A stretch of DNA of 32,123 nt, from positions 64,339 through 96,461 of the forward strand of contig CANFVA010000001.1 in the NCBI GenBank assembly GCA_947450255.1, given 5' to 3'. The position numbers and the translations under genes were made by a program. The DNA is from Comamonadaceae bacterium. Its GTDB lineage: Bacteria > Pseudomonadota > Gammaproteobacteria > Burkholderiales > Burkholderiaceae_C. This document shows, piece by piece, positions 18,263-25,974 of this stretch. A model generated the notes under the pieces. The model worked only from the letters and a program-made list of their open reading frames with translations, made no database searches and was not told the origin of the DNA. Position 1 is the stretch's first letter. Every line of letters begins with the position of its first letter.

Positions 18263-18982
18263 ATGGACGAACCGATTCTCACTGTTGAAGAGCGCACAGC
18301 CATCAATTCTGGGCGCTGGTTTTCGGCGCTCTCGCCCTCACTCAAACATGACATCCTGCGCTATGCCTATGTGCGGCGCTACCGCGACGGTGACCTACTG
18401 GCCGCCCGCGGTGAACCGCCAGAGGAATGGCTGGCCTGCGCCAAAGGCGCGGTGCGCGTCAGTTCCACCTCCATCTCGGGCAAGCAAATTACGCTGACCT
18501 ATGTAGAGCCGGGAATTTGGTTTGGCGATGTCGCGATTTTTGACGGTGACCGCCGCACCCATGATGCCTATGCCCATGGCGACACCACCACCTTGTGCGT
18601 GGCCAAGTCCGACTTTAAAAAAATACTCTCCACCCATGTCGAACTGTACGAAGCCTTGCTGCGACTGCATGCCCGACGTATCCGACAACTTTATGGCCTG
18701 GTGGAAGACCTCAATACCCTGCCCTTGCGTGCCCGCCTGGCCAAGCAGTTGTTGCACCTGGTGCGCAGCTACGGCGTACCCTCGCTTAGCGATGGCAGCG
18801 AAACCCGCATCGGCCTGCAATTAGCCCAGGAAGAATTGGCGCAACTGCTGGGCGCCTCGCGCCAGCGCGTCAACCAAGAGCTCAAATCCATGGAGCGTGA
18901 CAGCTTCATCCGCATCGAGCCCGGCGGCCTGGTCATCCGTGACCGGGCGGCGCTGATGCGCATCGCCGAGACCGATCTGTAA
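18263..18982 (+). CDS. Crp/Fnr-family transcriptional regulator
   Basis: 239 residues. An N-terminal cyclic-nucleotide-binding-type jelly roll (about residues 25-140: GDLLAARGEPPEEWLACAKGAVRVS, GIWFGDVAIFDG) and long dimer helix (about 125-155), then a C-terminal winged helix (about 165-235) with LAQEELAQLLGASRQRVNQELKSMERDSFI, a clear Crp-type recognition helix. No N-terminal cysteine cluster, so not an oxygen-sensing Fnr; the ligand cannot be told from sequence. The PBC signature (E and R of cAMP-binding CRP) is not clearly preserved. It lies 41 bases upstream of the kinase/dehydrogenase pair on the same strand and may control or be cotranscribed with it. Confidence 0.9.
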   Translation: MDEPILTVEERTAINSGRWFSALSPSLKHDILRYAYVRRYRDGDLLAARGEPPEEWLACAKGAVRVSSTSISGKQITLTYVEPGIWFGDVAIFDGDRRTHDAYAHGDTTTLCVAKSDFKKILSTHVELYEALLRLHARRIRQLYGLVEDLNTLPLRARLAKQLLHLVRSYGVPSLSDGSETRIGLQLAQEELAQLLGASRQRVNQELKSMERDSFIRIEPGGLVIRDRAALMRIAETDL

Positions 18983-19023
18983 GCGCATGCCGTATTTACG
19001 ACTGAAACAGGACAAGGGACGCC

Positions 19024-20127
19024 ATGACTGATTTTGACCACTTCGTCGGCACCCAGCCGGTAGCGGACAAGCACAGCTTTGATGTGGGCGCCTTGCAAGC
19101 TTGGTTGCTGCAAAACTTGCCAGGTTTTGCAGGCCCTTTGAGCGTCTCCTCATTCAAGGGCGGTCAAAGTAACCCGACTTTCAAATTGCAAACCCCCAGC
19201 TGCAGCTACGTGATGCGCGCCAAGCCCGGGCCGGTAGCCAAACTACTGCCGTCGGCCCATGCGATTGAACGTGAGTTTGCCGTCATGCGCGGCCTGGCCG
19301 GTACCGACGTGCCCGTGCCCGCCATGCATTGCCTGTGCGAAGACGAGTCGGTCATCGGGCGCGCCTTTTACATTATGGATTTCGTGGAGGGTCGCATTCT
19401 TTGGGACCAGTCTTTGCCCGGCATGTCCCAGCAAGAGCGCGGCGCGATTTATGCGGAAATGAACCGTGTGATCGCCGCGCTGCATCGCGTCGATGTGGCC
19501 GCCCAGGGTCTGAGCCACTACGGTAAACCGGGCAATTATTTCGAGCGCCAAATCGGTCGCTGGAGCAAACAGTACCAAGCCTCCATTACCCAGCCGATCG
19601 AGGAGATGGATCAGCTTATTGCCTGGCTGCCAGCGAACATCCCGGCCGTGGCCCGCAGTGAATCACTGGTCAGCGTGGTGCACGGCGATTTCCGCCTGGA
19701 CAACCTCATTTTTCACCCTACCGAGCCACGCATTCTGGCGGTGCTCGATTGGGAACTGTCCACGTTGGGCCATCCCCTGGCCGATTTCAGCTACCACGCC
19801 ATGGCATGGAATATTCCGCCTGGCAGTTTCCGAGGTATTGCAGGCCTGGACTTTGCAGCGCTGGGCATACCTGACCAGGACCATTACATCCGCTTGTACT
19901 GCGCCCACATGCCGCATATCGACGCCCGCGCCCTGCGCGCCGATTGGAACTTTTACATGGCCTACAACATGTTCCGTATCGCCGCTATTTTGCAAGGTAT
20001 CGCCAAGCGGGTGGAGGCCGGCACCGCCTCCAGCGCCCAGGCCGTCAGCTCGGCCGCTGGCGCCAGGCCGCTGGCCAAGCTGGCCTGGTCCTTTGCCCAA
20101 AAATACCAAAGCGCCAGCGGCGCCTAG
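19024..20127 (+). CDS. APH-type phosphotransferase (acyl-CoA-associated kinase)
   Basis: 367 residues with the aminoglycoside phosphotransferase / protein-kinase-like fold: nucleotide lobe with [10 protein letters not shown] and Lys67 in VMRAKPGP, catalytic loop HGDFRLDN (Asp222, Asn227) and metal-binding [11 protein letters not shown] (Asp242). This subfamily is the free-standing equivalent of the kinase domain of ACAD10/11. In Pseudomonas putida, the homologous LvaA phosphorylates a 4-hydroxyacyl-CoA during levulinate catabolism. Pairing with an ACAD11-like dehydrogenase 53 bases downstream supports a role in 4-hydroxyacyl-CoA breakdown rather than antibiotic resistance. ATG with AAGGG five bases upstream. 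Confidence 0.9.
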   Translation: MTDFDHFVGTQPVADKHSFDVGALQAWLLQNLPGFAGPLSVSSFKGGQSNPTFKLQTPSCSYVMRAKPGPVAKLLPSAHAIEREFAVMRGLAGTDVPVPAMHCLCEDESVIGRAFYIMDFVEGRILWDQSLPGMSQQERGAIYAEMNRVIAALHRVDVAAQGLSHYGKPGNYFERQIGRWSKQYQASITQPIEEMDQLIAWLPANIPAVARSESLVSVVHGDFRLDNLIFHPTEPRILAVLDWELSTLGHPLADFSYHAMAWNIPPGSFRGIAGLDFAALGIPDQDHYIRLYCAHMPHIDARALRADWNFYMAYNMFRIAAILQGIAKRVEAGTASSAQAVSSAAGARPLAKLAWSFAQKYQSASGA

Positions 20128-20180
20128 CGGCACGCGCCCAAGCATCTCACCCCACCATTTCATCCCGTACTGGAGACACC

Positions 20181-21455
20181 ATGGACTTCGAATACTCAGA
20201 CAAAACCAAGGCCCTGCAAGCCAAACTCATGGTCTTCATGGATGAGCACATCTATCCCAATGAAGGGGCCTACCACCAGGAAATAGAAGCCAATACCGCT
20301 GCAGGTAAACGCTGGACACCACTGCAGTTGATCGAATCGCTCAAAGTCAAAGCCCAGGCCCAAGGCTTGTGGAATTTGTTCCTGCCAGTGGACAGCGCCG
20401 AAGCGTCCGGCTACCACGGCGCCGGCCTGACCAACCAGGAGTACGCACCGCTGGCTGAACTCATGGGGCGGGTCATGTGGTCCAGCGAGGTATTCAATTG
20501 CTCGGCGCCCGATACCGGCAACATGGAAACCATCGCGCGCTACGGTTCCGAAGCGAATCGGGCACGCTGGCTCAAACCATTGCTGGAAGGAAAAATCCGC
20601 TCGGCATTCGCCATGACCGAGCCGGACGTGGCCTCCAGCGATGCCACCAATATCGCCACCCGTATCGAGCGCGATGGCGATGACTATCTCATCAACGGCC
20701 GCAAGTGGTGGACTTCCGGCGCAGGTGATCCGCGCTGCGCCATTTATATCGTGATGGGTAAAACCGATCCGCAAGCACCGCGTCACTCCCAGCAAAGTAT
20801 GGTGCTTGTACCCGCCGATACCAAAGGCATTACGCTGGTACGCCCGCTGACGGTGTTTGGCTACGACGATGCGCCACACGGCCACATGGAAGTGCTGTTC
20901 GACAACGTTCGCGTACCCGCCAGCAATATTTTGCTGGGCGAGGGCCGCGGCTTTGAAATTGCCCAAGGCCGCTTAGGCCCTGGCCGTATCCACCATTGCA
21001 TGCGCTTGATCGGTCTGGCCGAGCGCGCACTGGAATTGATGTGTAAGCGCGCATCCTCGCGGGTGGCCTTTGGCAAGACCGTGGCGTCGCAAACGGTCAC
21101 CCAAGAACGTATTGCTGAGGCGCGCTGCCGCATCGACATGGCCCGCTTGCTCACCCTGAAAGCGGCCTGGATGATGGACATGGGCGGCAACAAATTTGCC
21201 AAAAATGAAATCGCCATGATCAAAGTGGTGGCACCTAACATGGCCGGTCAGGTCATCGATTGGGCCATGCAAGTACACGGCGCCGGCGGCATGTCCGACG
21301 ACTTCCCGCTGGCTTACAGCTACACCAGCGCCCGCACACTGCGATTTGCTGACGGCCCGGATGAAGTGCACCGCAATGCCATTGCCAAGATGGAATTGGG
21401 TAAATACGCCGTAGACGCCAAGCCAGTGGAAATGCCTATTACCCGAGGCTGCTAG
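20181..21455 (+). CDS. Acyl-CoA dehydrogenase (ACAD10/11-like)
   Basis: FAD flavoprotein; 424 residues from the ATG preceded by GGAG. N-terminal helical domain, then [20 protein letters not shown] and [13 protein letters not shown] (flavin-facing beta domain), then the C-terminal helical domain with RRLG-equivalent [30 protein letters not shown] and [19 protein letters not shown]. The DGPDEVH segment, in place of the usual YEGT, is typical of ACAD10/11. With the kinase it likely removes the phosphorylated 4-hydroxyl, giving an enoyl-CoA; this is inference from the characterised Lva and ACAD11 systems. The frame remains open upstream into the kinase gene, but that is not the start. Confidence 0.92.
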   Translation: MDFEYSDKTKALQAKLMVFMDEHIYPNEGAYHQEIEANTAAGKRWTPLQLIESLKVKAQAQGLWNLFLPVDSAEASGYHGAGLTNQEYAPLAELMGRVMWSSEVFNCSAPDTGNMETIARYGSEANRARWLKPLLEGKIRSAFAMTEPDVASSDATNIATRIERDGDDYLINGRKWWTSGAGDPRCAIYIVMGKTDPQAPRHSQQSMVLVPADTKGITLVRPLTVFGYDDAPHGHMEVLFDNVRVPASNILLGEGRGFEIAQGRLGPGRIHHCMRLIGLAERALELMCKRASSRVAFGKTVASQTVTQERIAEARCRIDMARLLTLKAAWMMDMGGNKFAKNEIAMIKVVAPNMAGQVIDWAMQVHGAGGMSDDFPLAYSYTSARTLRFADGPDEVHRNAIAKMELGKYAVDAKPVEMPITRGC

Positions 21456-21503
21456 AGACCCCAAGCCCGCGCTGACTGCTGCCGCGCGGCGCTAGCGCGC
21501 TGC

Positions 21504-22133
21504 TCAGTGCAAATGCCGCGGCTTGCGGCCACCGCCATGGCCGCTGCCAAAACCGCCACCCGAACCGCGCGGCGGCTTCCCGATTTCCAGCGAGTTGACC
21601 AGGGCATCAAAACGCTGGGCAAACAATTTATCCACCTCGGCCACTACGCCGCCCAATTCAGCGCCATCAAAATGGCGCTCCATCATGCTGACCAGGTCTT
21701 GCACCAGCAAGTCGCGCTGCACCTGCATGATGGCCGCCGGATTAGGGCCGACAAACAGCATGACAAAATCATCGCGTGACTCGGCTTGCGCGCCCTGCTC
21801 TTCTTCGTCAAAGTCGGTGTCGTAAAAGGTCACTTCGATGGCGGCGCCAGCCAAAGCCAAGTCGTTAAGGTTCATGCACAACTCATCCAAGGCCTGGCGA
21901 AAATCTTCATCGCCCGAGACCGTCCAGCACATTTGCAACTGGTGTTCGGCTGCGACAAACTCGATACCCGGTTCGTCTTCATAGGCACTGCGGGCTGCAT
22001 CAGCCAGGGAACGCGCACCGGCATATTTCCAAAGCGGTTTGAGCGCATCCTGCACCTCGCTGAGTTGCACCTCAGGGCGCAGCATCACCTGGCCATGGAC
22101 ATGGATTTCGAAGGGGTTGTGGTAACGGGACAT
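21504..22133 (-). CDS. Unknown protein with Gly/His-rich tail (possibly DUF6806)
   Basis: 209 residues from the ATG; a TTG 14 codons upstream (22175) would add MLYTASRPLEPPAH. Soluble and acidic: the body (residues 1-185) opens with YHNPFEIHVHGQVMLRPEVQLSEVQDALKPLW, has an acidic stretch at DTDFDEEEQGAQAESRDD, and ends in a flexible GSGGGFGSGHGGGRKPRHLH-type tail that might bind metal or nucleic acid. It resembles a Burkholderiales family of unknown function that I believe is catalogued as DUF6806, but I am not certain. No Shine-Dalgarno precedes the ATG. It follows tRNA-Leu on the same strand by 75 bases with no clear terminator between, so it may be cotranscribed with the tRNA. Confidence 0.75.
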   Translation of the reverse strand: MSRYHNPFEIHVHGQVMLRPEVQLSEVQDALKPLWKYAGARSLADAARSAYEDEPGIEFVAAEHQLQMCWTVSGDEDFRQALDELCMNLNDLALAGAAIEVTFYDTDFDEEEQGAQAESRDDFVMLFVGPNPAAIMQVQRDLLVQDLVSMMERHFDGAELGGVVAEVDKLFAQRFDALVNSLEIGKPPRGSGGGFGSGHGGGRKPRHLH

Positions 22134-22207
22134 GTGCGCTGGAGGTTCTAAAGGCCTGCTTGCAGTGTAGAGCAAGCCAGACGCCTTGGGCCAATAGGAA
22201 GCCTAGG

Positions 22208-22300
22208 TGGTGCCCGAGACCGGAATCGAACCGGTACGCACGTTATTCACGTTGCGGCGGATTTTAAGTCCGATGTGTCTACCTATTTCACCACTCGGGC
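22208..22300 (-). tRNA. tRNA-Leu (anticodon UAA)
   Basis: Minus strand folds as a class II tRNA: 7-bp acceptor GCCCGAG/CTCGGGC, anticodon loop CTTAAAA giving UAA, long variable arm, T arm GGTTCGATTCC and encoded CCA. 93 nt with CCA. Confidence 0.97.
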
Positions 22301-22381
22301 CCGCGGTCGGCCCAAGGCCCGCCGTTGGCATAAGCCCGGCCGCCCGGGTCTGTACGTAGCGCGAAAATTCACGCCGGAGTC

Positions 22382-22390
22382 ATTCTAGCA
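22382..22390 (-). promoter_or_regulatory. Candidate extended -10 promoter for tRNA-Leu(UAA)
   Basis: TGCTAGAAT on the minus strand fits an extended -10 (TGnTATAAT), about 82 bases upstream of the tRNA 5' end. No good -35 is seen. Confidence 0.3.
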
Positions 22391-22436
22391 AGCGCTCTCA
22401 CCGCAGTGCTGCATGCGGGGCGGTGTGCGGACAGGC

Positions 22437-23513
22437 TCAAGCGGCAGCACTGGCTTTGCGATTGCGCTCCAACCAACCGTTGACCCGGCGCACAGTTTCG
22501 TCCACCGAGTCGGAGTGCAAACCTTTTTGGGCAGCAACCAGCTTGATCAGCAAATCAATGCGCTCGATGTGCGTTGCGCCAGCGGCAAGGGCTCGCGCCG
22601 CCGAGGAGGGTTTAAGCAGGCCTTTGGCCGCCGCCGCGTATTTCTCAAAGGGTACCATGTCGTCGTTGGCCGCACCCAGCAACTTGCACAATGCCGAGAC
22701 CCATTCATAGACGCCGCGCGATTGCTCCACATCCGCGTGTACCGCTTGTTCGATTGGCTGCACCGTATCGGCCAGCACGCAGCGGTAATTGCCCGTCATC
22801 AGCATGCTCCACTTGGCCAGCGGCACAAACAAAGAATCATGCAATTTGAGCTTGACCGGCAAGTCCAGAGACTCCCCATCGACCACCAGACGGGCAGCGG
22901 CAATATCCGCGTCCAATTGCGCCAGCATGCCGTTATGGGCCTCGGAGGCAAAACGCGCTACTTTGAAATTGGTCGGCAGCCCGACCTGCAACACATTAGG
23001 TGCCTCTTCGGGCGGTCGGAAAGCCTGCGGGTCCGGGCTGCAAAGGGTCATCACGCCGGGCTCAAATCCGTCCCAGACCTCCGGATCCAGATAGCAAGGG
23101 CGGCAACTTGCCGTGTCGATGCCATCAATGCGCGCCAGAAAGGGCAACGGCGGCATATTCATGATAGACATGCAAGGCACCTTGGCCTGGGCAATGTCCT
23201 TCATGAGGCGGCGCACATCGGGGTCGCTGTACTGCGGCTCTTGCATGGCCAGGCACACCAAGTCGTAGTCCGCTACGTGCACATGCGAGGGTGTTTTTGC
23301 ATTCAAAGCACCAGGGTAGTTACGCGAATCGATTTCCACCATCCCAGGACGGCCCTTGACGGCCATACGCACCCGCGTGCCCTGCTCATTGATGAGCTGC
23401 GCCGTCTTGCTGCGGCAAACCAGGCTGACGCGATGCCCCGCCATGATGAGCTTGCTGCCAAGCAGCGACCCGTAGGAGGCGCCCAAAATCAAAATATTGA
23501 ATTGATTTGCCAT
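22437..23513 (-). CDS. PanE/ApbA-like ketopantoate reductase family protein
   Basis: 358 residues. The N-terminal Rossmann domain (about 1-180) begins NILILGASYGSLLGSKLIMAGHRVSLVCRS; the glycine motif GASYGSLLG departs from the usual GxGxxG of PanE. The C-terminal half (about 195-350) is helical with KWSMLMTGNYRCVL, corresponding to the family's substrate domain around the Lys. Probably an NAD(P)H-dependent reductase or dehydrogenase of an oxoacid, but the substrate is unknown and true PanE function is doubtful: it is longer than PanE (about 300) and its catalytic residues are not clear-cut. GGAG six bases before the ATG. It reads away from the AT-rich region and from the channel-like pair. 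Confidence 0.7.
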   Translation of the reverse strand: MANQFNILILGASYGSLLGSKLIMAGHRVSLVCRSKTAQLINEQGTRVRMAVKGRPGMVEIDSRNYPGALNAKTPSHVHVADYDLVCLAMQEPQYSDPDVRRLMKDIAQAKVPCMSIMNMPPLPFLARIDGIDTASCRPCYLDPEVWDGFEPGVMTLCSPDPQAFRPPEEAPNVLQVGLPTNFKVARFASEAHNGMLAQLDADIAAARLVVDGESLDLPVKLKLHDSLFVPLAKWSMLMTGNYRCVLADTVQPIEQAVHADVEQSRGVYEWVSALCKLLGAANDDMVPFEKYAAAAKGLLKPSSAARALAAGATHIERIDLLIKLVAAQKGLHSDSVDETVRRVNGWLERNRKASAAA

Positions 23514-23626
23514 AAAAAACTCCTGCTAATTAAAAATCGGTCGTCCCATGGCCCTGCACACTTGTCGGAGGAAGCCTAGTCTGTTATTTAAATTTTAAGT
23601 GACTCCATGCCCGAGAAACTATCTTA

Positions 23627-23642
23627 TGTCTTATATAAGACA
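23627..23642. promoter_or_regulatory. Perfect 16-bp palindrome, probable operator
   Basis: TGTCTTATATAAGACA is self-complementary over all 16 positions. Its core TCTTATATAA recurs at 23651-23660, 22 bp downstream in the same orientation, about two helical turns. The form resembles dimeric regulator sites (GntR-type sites look like this), but no regulator gene is adjacent. Confidence 0.6.
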
Positions 23643-23686
23643 AAATATTTTCTTATATAAATCAATGGTTTAAATTTTATTTCCTG

Positions 23687-23713
23687 CAATATGAAATTAT
23701 ATTTTTCATATTG
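23687..23713. repeat. 27-bp inverted repeat
   Basis: Arms CAATATGAAA (23687-23696) and TTTCATATTG (23704-23713) pair perfectly over 10 bp around a 7-base AT loop. Too AT-rich for a Rho-independent terminator and without a U-run; could be a second operator. Confidence 0.65.
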
Positions 23714-23886
23714 AGAAATAGCGCCAGTACTTCGAGGCCTTTAGATAGGGGCTGTCGCTGGGCCCTAAAGCTGGTCATGCTTATCCGGGAAATTAAGCGT
23801 ATCCAAATCGACGCATGAATCCGCAGACGCCCCAGGGCAAGTCCGCTACACTGAATCGGCAGCCAAATAACAACGGAACGTCCCGC

Positions 23887-24867
23887 ATGACAAGCCTTAC
23901 AGAAACCTGGTTTTGGCAGCAATGGCACTTGGTGCTGGTGCTCAGCCTCATCACGCTCATCGCCCTAAATTTCCTGCTTCAATTTGTCCTGCCTGCACTG
24001 CAATTAAAAGGGCGCCTGGCAGAGGTGTTGGCGAAACTGCAAAGCCTCAAAGTCAGCTCCATCCATGGCGCGGTGGATCTGGACAGGCTGGAAAGCGAAG
24101 TCATGACCGAGCCGCGTATGGCGCACCTGTGGGCCCAATACGCCCACTGCCTGCATGTGCCCTGGGACGACATCCAAGCGGGCCAGAATGCAGCGGGTCC
24201 GCAAAACCGGGTGCGGGTGCTATCTGAACTTTTTTTCAATGCCATGAAAGCCAAATCGGGCGGCGCGGTGGTGGACTTGGCGGACATTGAAAGCAAAGTG
24301 GCTGGCGACCCGCAGCTATCCAGCCTGTGGGCCGAGTATTCCGAAGCGCTAGACAAGCGCAACGAGCTGCCAGACCCAAGCAGCAGCAAAGCAAGACGCT
24401 GGCGTGCCTCCGCCCTAGCGGAAACCTTTTTTTCGGACTATGCACTGGTGGACTCGCCACTGCGCTCAGATTTCTACAAACACGTGCCCGGCATACTCAC
24501 CGGACTGGGCATTATTGGGACATTTTCAGGCTTGATAAACGGCCTGATCCATTTCGATGTCTCCGACCCTGCGACCACGCAAGCCCAACTCAGCCTACTC
24601 GTACAAACCGTCGGACAGGCATTTTTTGTGTCCGCGCTGGCCATTGCACTGGCCATGCTGTTTACCTGGGTGGAAAAAGCCCTACTTAGCGCGCGCTACG
24701 GCCAGGTGGAGGCCTTGCAACACCTGATAGATAGCCTGTTTGAAGCGGGCTCGGGACAGGAAAACCTGGAGCGCCTCGTGGTGGCCACCGAAGCGCAGGT
24801 GGCCATGATGCAGGACGTGCTGGCGGAATTACGCCGGACATCAAGTTACCTGGCGGCCATGAAATAA
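23887..24867 (+). CDS. TolQ/ExbB/ZorA-like ion-channel subunit
   Basis: 326 residues from this ATG, with three membrane segments. TM1 about 13-36 (LVLVLSLITLIALNFLLQFV), then about 160 cytoplasmic residues, TM2 about 199-221 with GLGIIGTFSGLINGL, TM3 about 239-265 (VGQAFFVSALAIALAMLF), and a short tail (266-326). TM2-TM3 carry the MotA/TolQ/ExbB proton-channel signature, with Thr in GTFSGL at the usual pore position. The cytoplasmic part contains two related copies (63-121 and 129-187): VDLDRLESEV...LWAQYA...LSELFF and VDLADIESKV...LWAEYS...LAETFF. It resembles ZorA of Zorya defence but lacks the long tail. An ATG at 23815 would add 24 polar residues; GGA nine bases upstream weakly favours this start. 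The partner gene starts seven bases downstream. Confidence 0.82.
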   Translation: MTSLTETWFWQQWHLVLVLSLITLIALNFLLQFVLPALQLKGRLAEVLAKLQSLKVSSIHGAVDLDRLESEVMTEPRMAHLWAQYAHCLHVPWDDIQAGQNAAGPQNRVRVLSELFFNAMKAKSGGAVVDLADIESKVAGDPQLSSLWAEYSEALDKRNELPDPSSSKARRWRASALAETFFSDYALVDSPLRSDFYKHVPGILTGLGIIGTFSGLINGLIHFDVSDPATTQAQLSLLVQTVGQAFFVSALAIALAMLFTWVEKALLSARYGQVEALQHLIDSLFEAGSGQENLERLVVATEAQVAMMQDVLAELRRTSSYLAAMK

Positions 24868-24874
24868 GCGCCCC

Positions 24875-25624
24875 ATGTTTATATTGCAAACGCCACGGCG
24901 CAGGCGCTCTAAAGAAGAGGCGGAAAAGCCGTTCTGGATTTCTTTTTCGGATTTGATGACGGCCTTGATGGTGCTGTTTCTCGTGGCCATGGCCGTGGCC
25001 CTGATGGTGGTCACGCAGGGTCTGCGATCGATCGAAGACAAACGCAAAGACCGCGAAGAATCCATCCTAGCCTGCATAGCCGATATGGACAAAGTGGCGC
25101 AACGACCCGAATTTCGTGGCGTCAAAATCAACGGTCAAACCATCGACTTCGGACCGCTGGCTGAATTTAAGAAAAATGGCAACCAGCTATCCGAGGACCG
25201 GATGGAATTCTTGCGCGCCTTTATTCCCGAAGTGCTGGATGTCGCACGGAGTGCGCCATGCCGCAAATGGCTTCGCCGCTACGTGGTGGAGGGTTTTGCC
25301 AGCCAGGAAGGCAGTTACCTGCACAACCTCAACCTCAGCCTGGAACGGTCACAGCGGGTACTGTGCGTGCTGCTGGATGCCAGCGCGCGCGATGCGCCCA
25401 GCCTGGCCGATCGCAAAACCATACGCCAGCAGTTTTTAGTCGGTGGTTCGTCCTTTAATTCGGCCATTCTGAACCAGCCGGAAAAAAGCCGACGCGTCGC
25501 TCTACGACTGGAGTTCAAGGAATTGCGCAAAGAGTGCCTGCCCACCGACGCCGCCTGCAAAGCCGACGACGCAGCGCCGATCCCCTGGGACGATGACTTT
25601 CGCTGCCCCGTGCAAAACCGATGA
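24875..25624 (+). CDS. MotB/ZorB-like OmpA-domain stator protein
   Basis: 249 residues. A basic N-terminus (RRRRSK) is followed by one membrane helix (about 20-46) in which Asp26 of WISFSDLMTALMVLFLVAMA matches the proton-carrying Asp of MotB (Asp32). A short charged linker (50-75) leads to an OmpA-like peptidoglycan-binding domain (about 85-215): VVEGFAS, NLNLSLERSQRVLCVLL and SRRVALRLEF, the usual strand-helix-strand order. It should pair with the upstream gene as an ion-driven, cell-wall-anchored motor, like ZorAB or MotAB. The last 30 residues are acidic with two Cys. Seven bases separate the genes and no ribosome site is seen, implying translational coupling. No further gene follows; tRNA-Cys is convergent 52 bases away. 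Confidence 0.85.
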   Translation: MFILQTPRRRRSKEEAEKPFWISFSDLMTALMVLFLVAMAVALMVVTQGLRSIEDKRKDREESILACIADMDKVAQRPEFRGVKINGQTIDFGPLAEFKKNGNQLSEDRMEFLRAFIPEVLDVARSAPCRKWLRRYVVEGFASQEGSYLHNLNLSLERSQRVLCVLLDASARDAPSLADRKTIRQQFLVGGSSFNSAILNQPEKSRRVALRLEFKELRKECLPTDAACKADDAAPIPWDDDFRCPVQNR

Positions 25625-25675
25625 CCACAGCAGCGCGACGAAGGCGTACCCGGCACGCGGAAAACTGTAGATGTT

Positions 25676-25749
25676 TGGAGGCGCGGTCCGGAGTCGAACC
25701 GGACTAACCGGATTTGCAATCCGGGGCATAACCGCTTTGCTACCGCGCC
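25676..25749 (-). tRNA. tRNA-Cys (anticodon GCA)
   Basis: Minus strand gives a 74-nt cloverleaf: acceptor GGCGCGG/CCGCGCC, anticodon arm CCGGATTGCAAATCCGG with GCA, T arm GGTTCGACTCC, discriminator U and encoded CCA. Confidence 0.97.
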
Positions 25750-25789
25750 TTTGACCGACTCCAGCCCGGAAGTAATTTTCCGGACTAAG

Positions 25790-25817
25790 AAAAAAGGGAA
25801 GCACTGGGCTTCCCTTT
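25790..25817 (-). terminator. Terminator after tRNA-Gly
   Basis: 9-bp perfect stem AAAGGGAAG/CTTCCCTTT (25793-25801 with 25809-25817), 7-base loop, followed on the minus strand by a run of T. It lies seven bases past the tRNA-Gly 3' end, upstream of tRNA-Cys, so tRNA-Cys may rely on readthrough or its own promoter. Confidence 0.8.
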
Positions 25818-25824
25818 CGGAATG

Positions 25825-25900
25825 TGGAGCGGGAAAAGAGTCTCGAACTCTCGACCTCAACCTTGGCAAGGTTGCGCTCTACCAACTGAGCTATTCCCGC
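25825..25900 (-). tRNA. tRNA-Gly (anticodon GCC)
   Basis: Minus strand gives a 76-nt cloverleaf: acceptor GCGGGAA/TTCCCGC, D arm AGCTCAGTTGGTAGAGC, anticodon GCC in CCTTGCCAAGG, T arm AGTTCGAGACT and encoded CCA. Confidence 0.98.
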
Positions 25901-25974
25901 GAAACGTCTTGAATTATAGCGCGCAATTTCTGCATTTCTTACAACTGTGCGCGCTTTGTTGCATTTACCCCGTT

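Larger units (their letters stand above)
23514..23886. other. AT-rich divergent intergenic region
   Basis: No gene seen. The part from about 23580 to 23720 is far richer in A+T than the rest of the window and holds a 16-bp palindrome, a second partial copy of it, and a 10-bp-stem inverted repeat (annotated separately). It should contain the divergent promoters for the reductase (minus) and the channel-like pair (plus). I could not identify convincing -35/-10 pairs. An in-frame ATG at 23815 would extend the plus-strand gene into it. Confidence 0.7.

Noticed and set aside
23815-23886. N-terminal extension of the ZorA-like protein (24 residues from the ATG at 23815).
   Set aside because: The stretch is polar and low-complexity and no ribosome site precedes it; a downstream start gives a normal TM1 position. 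Not excluded.
25766-25783. CCGGAA/TTCCGG inverted repeat between tRNA-Cys and tRNA-Gly.
   Set aside because: No U-run follows on either strand, so not called as a terminator; could be part of the tRNA-Cys promoter but no hexamers support it.
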